Shown: in pieces, positions 57,135 to 64,000 of the stretch
How positions within the stretch are numbered: the first letter of the stretch is position 1
Layout of the letters: every line of letters begins with the position of its first letter
The notes under the pieces: generated by a model
Database searches by the model: none
Seen by the model: only the letters and a program-made list of their open reading frames with translations
What the model was told of the DNA's origin: nothing
Translations under genes and position numbers: made by a program
Origin: Batillaria attramentaria
Taxonomy: Eukaryota; Mollusca; Gastropoda; Batillariidae
Assembly: GCA_018292915.2 (NCBI GenBank)
Contig: JACVVK020000373.1
Location: 341,001-405,000 of the forward strand
Length of the DNA: 64,000 nucleotides
Direction of reading: 5' to 3'

Positions 57135-57375
57135 ACAAAGGGTGGGTGAGGGGTGGGGTAGGTGGGGGAGGGTGTCTGGGGGGGGGGGGGAAGGGGGGAG
57201 GGGCTGGTGGTGATGGGAGGGTCGCGTTCAGTAACTAACACAGATGATGATGTCTTGCAGAAGTTCATTTAAGCTAGGAAAACGTGCACCTACAGAGTAG
57301 CAGAGCGGGGGGAAAGGGGGGAGGGGGTGTTGGGGGTTGGTGGGGAGAAGGGGGAGGACAAGGGGGCTGGGGTTA
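57135..57375. repeat. G-rich tracts
   Basis: GGGTGGGTGAGGGGTGGGGT at 57139 onward, G12 at about 57179, and GGGGGGAAAGGGGGGAGGGG at 57307 onward. No gene is seen. Confidence 0.85.
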
Positions 57376-57481
57376 TCTTAAAAACAACAACAACAACAAC
57401 AAAAAACTGTACTGTGTCGCTTACACGGACCACAGTCCACAGTGCGTAAAAGACTAATGGCAGTTATCATAGCAATTTCAG

Positions 57482-57590
<109 letters not shown>

Positions 57591-57639
57591 CGGCCAGCCT
57601 ACTTGTGAAATTCATGTGTAATGTGTATCAAACGATTAC

Positions 57640-58045
57640 TTCTCTGACGTGACATAATGCGTTGCAGCATTCACATACATGTGCAAATATAACCAAACAG
57701 CTGGTAGTGTGTGGCTCAACCATTTCTTCTCTGCCCTGACAAAATGCAGCATTAACATGTCCACATAAACACACAGCTAGTGGTGTATAAATTACCATTT
57801 CTTCTCTGCCCAGACACAATGCGTTGCAGCATTTACATGTACATACAAACACAAATCTAATGACATATACATCGTAACCATTATTTGTTTTTGTCCCGAC
57901 ACAATGCGTTGCAGCATTCATATGTACATTGTGTATGATTACCGGCATAGCTAGTGACATACACCGTAACCATTTCTTCTCTGCCCTGACAAAATGCGAT
58001 GCAGCATTCACATGTACATACAAATACACAGCTAAGGACATATAT
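57640..58045. repeat. Minisatellite, five units of about 75-93 bp
   Basis: GCGTTGCAGCATTCACATGT, then ACACAGCTAGTGACATA and ACCATTTCTTCTCTGCCCTG, repeat five times. The minus-strand reading CCNALC.GREEMV recurs but is broken by stops and frame changes, so no protein is claimed. Confidence 0.85.
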
Positions 58046-58059
58046 ACACTGCTAAAAAA

Positions 58060-58800
58060 AAAAGTCAAGGACCACTTGCAAAAACATGCACACCTTAGCA
58101 AAAAATCATTCAAATTTTCTTAACTTTTCACAAAATGTAGTTTTAACACATGGCTTTAACATCCTTCAAATTCACAGAATTTCGTCCATGGACTGTTGAG
58201 AAGCCATTGTTCAAAGACGACTGGGTGGAATTTTAAAATTCACATGACACTCAATGCAAGGGAAGTCACTGACAAAAAGTGTCAGTATCGAGTGGTGCCT
58301 CCAAGACAGGCATTTAATTCAGTGCAGTGACGTCGATAGAGCCACCCAGAGTCCTCAGCACACCCTGGAGGGTATACCCTGCCACGGCAGATGCAGCAGC
58401 AACACCAGCTGTTACAGACGTCCCTAATAAAGTCTTTTCTTTGGCACAATCATCTCCAGACCTTCATACGGTCGTTGTGAGGTTCAGACTGAAGCTGGAA
58501 TCGTCAGTGAACATTTCCTGTCAAACTCTGATGCCTGGTCCACCAAAATCTCACATGCTCTACCGTACACGTCTCATATACAAAGATATTACTTTTGGTG
58601 ACACCTGCCAGTACATTTCTCTGTTCCTGTGACGAGACTAATCTGGACCGTTTGGTGCTGAGATTCAGTTGACACCAGGACGCTTAACGCTGACTATGCG
58701 AGGGACGTCTCCGGTGTATGTGGTAAGCGGGTCTACACGTTGACAGTTGCAATGCGCTGCTCTGAAGACAGGTGTCGGGTGGGCCGCTTTCGGAAGTAGG
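58060..58800 (-). pseudogene. Tc1/mariner transposase relic
   Basis: Across minus-strand frames the text reads RFWWTRHQ, then MFTDDSSFSLNL, like the W-x-x-x-Q-W...V-(L/M)-F-(S/T)-D-E-S-x-F catalytic block of Tc1-type transposases. The expected Glu is replaced by Asp, and stops and frame changes surround it. The right end (CACTGCTAAAAAAAAAAGTC at about 58049) resembles Tc1-like termini. It is dead, and the assignment rests on one motif block. Confidence 0.5.
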
Positions 58801-58935
58801 CTTTCGGGTGGGGGGAGGGGGATTGAGGAATAGGATCGACACAAGTCGTACATGGTGTTGTTTGGGGAGGGGAGGGGTGGGGTGGTGTGGGGTGGGGTGG
58901 GGTAGGGTGGGGAGGGGAGGGGTGGGGTGGCGGTA
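58801..58935 (+). repeat. G-quadruplex-prone G-tract array
   Basis: More than a dozen runs of three or more G separated by one to four bases (GGGGAGGGGAGGGGTGGGGT style) on the plus strand. Confidence 0.88.
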
Positions 58936-59213
58936 ATCTGTCAAGTACAGTTACAGCAGTTCTAAGTACAGGTCTAACTGTTGTCCAATGTCTTAATGTG
59001 TGTACATTTCTTCTTACGTAATGTTTGTAGAAGAAAACGTCAAAATACCACTGAGACTGCTAAAATCTACCCAACATTCTTCTTCTTCTCTTGATTCGTA
59101 TGGTAATCTCAGCAAGTGGAGGGATATTCCACAGTACGGTGCTAACAAGTACGCGTTTGAGACACTTGTAGCTCCGCAATACACCACCATTTCTACTGAG
59201 AACTGAACCGCGT

Positions 59214-59381
59214 CGCCGATTGGTACAGCGTTGGACTTCTAATGCTCGGGTTGTGAGTTTGAATCCCGACTGGGGCCAAAATTAATATTTGTGCTGGCTT
59301 TTTCATCGTTGCCCCGTCTTTGATATCACCCGTATGTGGTGGAAAAGGACGTTAAACCCCCCAAACACCCACCTACCCACC
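59214..59381 (+). mobile_element. SINE family B copy
   Basis: GATTGGTACAGCGTTGGACT TCTAATGCTCGG, a decayed B box GAGTTTGAATCCC, TTTGTGCTGGC, and TTAAACCCCCCAAACACCCA. A near-perfect 11-bp duplication CTGA(A/G)CCGCGT flanks it (59203-59213 and 59382-59392). Confidence 0.85.
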
Positions 59382-59392
59382 CTGAGCCGCGT

Positions 59393-60020
59393 ACGGAGCC
59401 AGAAGGAAGGAACCCCCTGCAGTTGCCTAGGGCTGATTATCTGAGAAGCAGAGGACCCCAGGAGACAGTCGGAAGTGAACAGTGGACCTGACAAGTTCAC
59501 ACCTCTCCCGCACAAGGAGGCAGGATAGCAAAGAAGATCACAAGTTGCTCCCACAACTGATGGACAAACATACCGAATGGCCTGCGCCAAGGAAGACCTG
59601 AAGCGGTCAGATCGCAAGTTGCATGAGCAAAGCCGCGGTCGTTACACCACAGAGCCAGAGCAGAGCCATAGAAAGAGGCAGTGGCCGATTATCGACCCGA
59701 CAGGGCCCGTGTGCACCAAACCGACATTGGAACAGTCCCAGTGACGACACTGAGGAGTTTACTGGGAGACGGTGGTGGTGGCGGGGAGACGGTGGTGGTG
59801 GCGGGGAGCGAGAGATCGTATCTTGAACTGAACTGATGTCTTGGTGCACCAGAGTACAGTTTCACTCAACACCCTACACCCTCCAACACAACCTCTATAA
59901 GCTGCACGTGGCTGTGGTAAGAGATGACATAATGTGAGCACAAACCACTTTCTTACCGAGCAAAGTTAAACCAAGTCTAGAGTAGCTGTGATTACCCCCT
60001 GGCCTCAATTCCACTTGGAT
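59393..60020. other. No gene recognised; short GGTGGTGGC duplication
   Basis: GGGGAGACGGTGGTGGTGGC is present twice in tandem at 59761-59805. The region distantly resembles 52020-52210. No coding frame can be supported. Confidence 0.4.
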
Positions 60021-60049
60021 TCTACATTAAAAATCCGACAATAACATGC

Positions 60050-60410
60050 CGCATGAGCCTGGAAGCCAAATTAAATAAAGAAAGGGATTCAAAACCGAAA
60101 TCAGATAAAGAAGTAAGAACTGAAACCAAATTCAACAAAGAAAGGTGAACTGAAACCATATTCAATACAGAAATATGAACTGAGGATGGATTCAATAAAG
60201 AACGACAAACAGGAACCAAAGCAACCAAAGAGATACGAGCTTAAACCAGACCCAAGAAAGAGATAGGAACTGAAACATAATTAAACAGAGAAAATAGGAA
60301 CTGGAAAAAAGAAATTCTTCAACAAAGAAGTTGGAAGTGAAACCAGATTCAACAAGGAAACAAGAACTGAAACCAGATCTAAAAGGAATCAGGAACTGAA
60401 ATCAATGATT
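60050..60410. repeat. Minisatellite, about ten units of 30-36 bp
   Basis: GAACTGAAACCAAATTCAAC AAAGAAA-type units repeat with divergence. The strand is strikingly purine-rich. Confidence 0.82.
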
Positions 60411-60660
60411 ATATGGATTGTACGTTTTAGAACGTGGCGCACCACAGCAAGGACACATCAGGACCCAAGGTGTCTGTTAAAGTGACAACTGGTGAAGACT
60501 TTTCTTTGTTGTCATTGTGTCGGCAGGGAAAACTAAAACTACTGAATGACCAGAGCAAGAAACTTACCGTCAGCGACAACGACCATGCCCTGTACCAATC
60601 ACAGTTTTCATCAACAAAACAAAACAACATAGAGTGTACTCAGCCTTCTGTCTGTGAAGT

Positions 60661-60945
60661 TCACCCATCATGTCGCCGCGGCAGAGTTTTGCTGTGCTTG
60701 TCATCCGGTGGATCAGGTTCCTCCAGTCTCAGAAGATTATGGATTTGCGCCCTGAGGTTGCACGGTCTCTTGCGGTTGATGATGGTACGGCCTCTAGTGC
60801 AGCTGTAGACGCGCACACGCATGGTGGATGGGTGGTGGTGGTGGTGGTGGGTGCGGGGGTCAGTTTCTGCTGCACCTTGTATTTGAAGTCCTCGTTTGCT
60901 GTCATCATCAGGCAACTGCCATCCACACACAAGCATCTTCCCCCT
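60661..60945 (-). CDS. Exon-like open region, hypothetical
   Basis: Two overlapping minus-strand frames stay open from a possible acceptor at about 60945 (TATATGCAG). One reads RCLCVDGSCLMMTANEDFKY; the other ends RTIINRKRPCNLRAQIHNLL before a stop at 60661. The interior (CCACCA)n run weakens the case. The protein is not recognised, and chance is plausible. Confidence 0.2.
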   Translation of the reverse strand, partial: RGKMLVCGWQLPDDDSKRGLQIQGAAETDPRTHHHHHHPSTMRVRVYSCTRGRTIINRKRPCNLRAQIHNLLRLEEPDPPDDKHSKTLPRRHDG

Positions 60946-60969
60946 GCATATACATAACGGTTAATATGG

Positions 60970-62400
60970 ATAAATGTGAATAAATGACAAATTATGAAAC
61001 TTTACAGCTGTACATGTAGTCAGTGTTACAGAGCAACATGGCTGGACAAGCGCCGTTTCTCATTAAGGCGATAAACACATCCACTTTTTTTTTTGGAGGG
61101 GTGGGGGGGGGGGGGGGGGGGGGGGGCTGGCGGCTGAGAGGGTTCGCTAACATCACAGACACCATCAAGCACCACTTTGACTCCATCACTCAAGTCCTTC
61201 TGGGAGAGACTTGGCTGCAGTCAAAACAACCTTCAGTCGACTCTCGTCACCCCTTAAGTCGGACCCCCCACACCCTCCCCTCTCTCACTCGAACTGATGT
61301 ACCCAGGTTTTACATTTTACACTTGTTACCCCTTCATGCCTCTTCCATCCCAGTTCTAAAGCGGAACAACAACAGTAACAACAAAAGCAACAACAAGCCG
61401 AGGCGATTTTACAAAGATCGACGCACCGACAAAAGGTAGGTAGGTGTGTGTGTGTGGGGGGGGGGGGGGGAAGGTCAGAACAAGCCACAATTTTACACAA
61501 CCACAAACGGAGATAGGATCTTCACTGGAAGTCACACTACCACACTCCTACCCTACACTGTTAGGGCACACAGCAACAACGGCTGTCAAAATAATGAAGC
61601 GTCCTACCTGGTTACTGAACGGTCAGGACCGAAATCCTTTCAGCCAAGCGATAGGCGGCTAGGTGTCGTGAATACCAGACAGTCGGGATTTTCGTCGAGG
61701 TAACACTGCATTCAAGACCAAGATCAACAATGCACTCCATTATGTCGTGCTAAATACTACACCAAGTTTTCTGTGGACTGAAGTGAACTATTGTACGTGT
61801 ATACCGTGAGGTGATCCGCTGCAACGGTAGTTTGGATTATAAAACAACTGAGTCCGGTTTGACCAGACCCTGAACTGCAAAATGGCTATCTTGTCGATAC
61901 GCTTGTACTGGAAAGCTCACTGAGTCACGAGGCAAAACCCCGCCGAAACGCGTTGACCTTGCACGTGCCGCATGCTTGTGGGGCTGTCCCAACACGATAC
62001 ACGGCGCGTCAACTAACACCCAAACGGTCACGGTGTGTATTCAGAATGGACATGAGTGTGTTCAGTGTTGCTCCGCTTCAAAAGTTTCCACGATAATTAC
62101 TGTCACATAAAGTCACGTGCTGTGCTTGGTCTGGAAAAAATGTAACATTAATCGTTAATTATTCATATATTATGTGGATTACTTGAGATGTTCTCGTGCG
62201 TTCATATGACGCTGTTCTGAACTGCTGCAGGCAGATACGTGTACTGGACTGGTTCTGTTCGTGCACTTGAAGGAAGCAGAATGCAAACACGTTTGTCCGT
62301 GTGCTCCTTTTGGCACTCACCACGAAACAGACCGAAGAGAAAAGGACAGAGACAGATACACGAAACGGTGAGGCACGAATTTAACCTCTTGTGTGCGGGG
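60970..62400. other. No gene recognised; G-runs
   Basis: An uninterrupted G tract of about 20 bases occurs at about 61106-61127 and another at 61457-61470. No exon, RNA gene or repeat family could be supported. Confidence 0.45.
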
Positions 62401-62409
62401 GAGGGGGGG

Positions 62410-62568
62410 GGGAGCTGGGTGACCGAATGGTAGAGCGTTGGACTTCTAATGCTCGGGCCGTGAGTTCGTGTCCCGGCTGGGGCCAAATATTTGTGCTGGC
62501 TTTTTTTTAAATATATCACCCGCATGTGGTGGAAAAGGACGTTAAGCCCCAAACAACCACCCATCCTT
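62410..62568 (+). mobile_element. SINE family B copy
   Basis: GGTGACCGAATGGTAGAGCG, TTGGACTTCTAATGCTCGGG, B box GAGTTCGTGTCCCGG, TTTGTGCTGGC, and GTGGTGGAAAAGGACGTTAA followed by GCCCCAAAC. It is closest to an intact A box and a TCT-type anticodon loop. Confidence 0.88.
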
Positions 62569-62879
62569 TTGTATGCAAACAGCTACCGTTTTACACGAGA
62601 ATGTCAAGTTTCAGTTCAGGTATAAAGGAGGCCGACATGAAACAGCTCTGAATAGGAATGTTTTGGTTGGTTGGTTTGTTTGTTTTAACAATCCTTTTTC
62701 CTTTTGACCAGAAGTTTTCCTGTTAATGTTGTCCAGAATTAATCTTCTTATTTGCCCTGCCCGACAGTGGTGTCAGTTTATGAGCAGCGTCCAAGATGAT
62801 CTCATAATGGAAGCTTATCTCATAGTATTATGTGTAATCGGTGTATGGATCTTAGTTATCACTTAGTTATCAGCGGTCG

Positions 62880-63270
62880 GTGGTCTGGGGCGGTCGGTGG
62901 TCTAGTGGTTATGAGACTTGTCACCAATGCGAGAGGTGGGGGGTTCGAGTCCCACTCGGGGCAATGACTTTTTCCTTCTGGCCGATCGTCGGGGGTTCTC
63001 TCCGGGTACTCCGGCTTCCTCCCCCTCTGCTTTGGAAATGTTCAGCCCACCAAATTTGAAAAATAAATGTAATTCTAAATTCCGAAATTTAAATAGCTGA
63101 GCTGATCCTTCGCACCACGTGATTGTAATATGTTTATGTCCAGTGTGTGGGAGAATGCGTGTGATTCACGTGAGCGTGCGTGTTGGGTTCAGTTCGCGGC
63201 GCTTTGAGCCGATTCGTGAAATTGGGTAAAGCGCCTATACAATACTCATTATTATTATTATTATTATCAC
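62880..63270 (+). mobile_element. SINE family C copy with intact pol III boxes and (ATT)n tail
   Basis: The head has A box TGGTCTAGTGG and B box GGTTCGAGTCC. The body has CGATCGTCGGGGGTTCTCTC, TTCACGTGAGC and GCGGCGCTTTGAGCC. It ends GGGTAAAGCGCCTATACAAT with ATTATTATT, a tail style shared with LINE partners. The diverged sister is at 3940-4400. Confidence 0.85.
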
Positions 63271-63489
63271 TTCAGTATACGTGACTGAAGAGAACACAAG
63301 ATTCATATTACTTGATGAAACCCTCATAGGAAATGTGCCTGCCGGTGTCCTAATTGTCGTATTTGTGGTTATTATTTTCATGTGTCTTAGTACTTTTGTT
63401 GGTTTTTCCAGTATTTCTGCTTCTCCTCATGAAATGCTGCAAAGCATTTTGTAGCGAGTCAAGACATTCACTTCGAGTGCACGCGCATG

Positions 63490-63665
63490 ACACATGTACT
63501 AATAGTACAAGTACTAATGATACAATTACTAATAATATAACTACAAATAATACAATGCTAATAATACAAGTTACTAATGATGCAAGTACCAATAGTGCAA
63601 GTACTACTAATCTTACAAATACTAAAAATACAATTGTAAAATACATTGTAAAAATACAAGTCCTT
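63490..63665. repeat. Minisatellite of about 15 bp (ACTAATAATACAAGT)
   Basis: Ten or so diverged units of ACTAATRATACAAGT. The period is a multiple of three, so a plus-strand frame rich in Asn/Thr/Ser stays open, as at 48540-49133. Confidence 0.8.
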
Positions 63666-64000
63666 CATGTATTATTTATAATTGCCACTATACAGGTGGT
63701 GTAGGTGTAATTTGTCATTTCTTAAAATTTTCATTAAACTTAATTGCCCCCTACACAAACATTTTTCCTTGGATTTGTTGAACGTGTACATAGGAACACT
63801 GATATTGTTGTGTTCTGAATTTGTAATGCGTGGACCTTTTCAGCGTGTGATTTCTGGCAGGACATTTGCATGGCTCGATCTTGTGAGTGTCTAAACTAGA
63901 GCGCGTTTTATCAGCAAAACGTCAGGGTGGATAGACATACACCGGTGAAACTGACTTGTTACACAAGAAATTTCTGGAAGGCTTTGCAAAACAGGGTTGC
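63666..64000. other. No gene recognised
   Basis: AT-rich sequence to the window edge with no supported feature. Confidence 0.45.

Noticed and set aside
60434..60808. A 124-codon plus-strand frame
   Set aside because: It changes character midway, overlaps opposite-strand frames of similar length and lacks recognisable motifs. It is not strong enough to list as a gene.

Overview
This is a eukaryotic genomic window, most likely from a mollusc and probably a gastropod. The evidence is a spliced ciliary gene with GT-AG introns, tRNA-derived SINEs with target-site duplications, LINE, Tc1/mariner and MITE remnants, and very many (CA)n and poly-G tracts. The species is inferred from repeat style and from protein relatedness recalled from memory, not from a search.

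Region 1 (1-20.9 kb) holds one gene on the minus strand, CFAP74 (FAP74), a protein of the C1d projection of the ciliary central pair. I could join 28 coding exons from the start codon at 20450 to position 946, about 1,155 codons. The C-terminal exons lie beyond the left edge. Domain order is an acidic N-terminus, a long coiled coil, a linker, and a series of ASH/PapD-like beta domains. Reading phase is consistent across exons 1-24. Exon 25 appears to have lost one base, and the junction of exons 26 and 27 is out of phase. A promoter-like segment (20.76-20.88 kb) carries a canonical forkhead site beside an X-box half-site, as expected for a FOXJ1/RFX-driven cilium gene. The introns carry two near-full-length SINEs, a 405-bp MITE with 31-bp perfect inverted termini, dispersed repeats and microsatellites.

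Region 2 (20.9-24.4 kb) has no gene I can support, apart from one weak exon-like open segment and some repeat pieces.

Region 3 (24.4-48.35 kb) is a roughly 24-kb satellite built from a unit of about 44 bp. Its left part (24.4-30.4 kb) is diverged and has been invaded by a LINE fragment, two tRNA-Arg-like SINEs, one long SINE and a hairpin element. Its right part (30.4-48.35 kb) has no recognisable insertion and shows higher-order modules, a 763-bp-offset recent duplication and a hairpin-associated micro-inversion.

Region 4 (48.5-64 kb) is repeat-rich intergenic or intronic DNA. It holds several minisatellites, an 837-bp inverted-terminus element dense in TCAAGGTCA sites, a tandem triplication with long polypyrimidine tracts, a Tc1/mariner relic, a G-quadruplex-prone tract and more SINEs. 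Four exon-like segments near 49.4-51.4 kb (minus strand) may belong to an unidentified gene.
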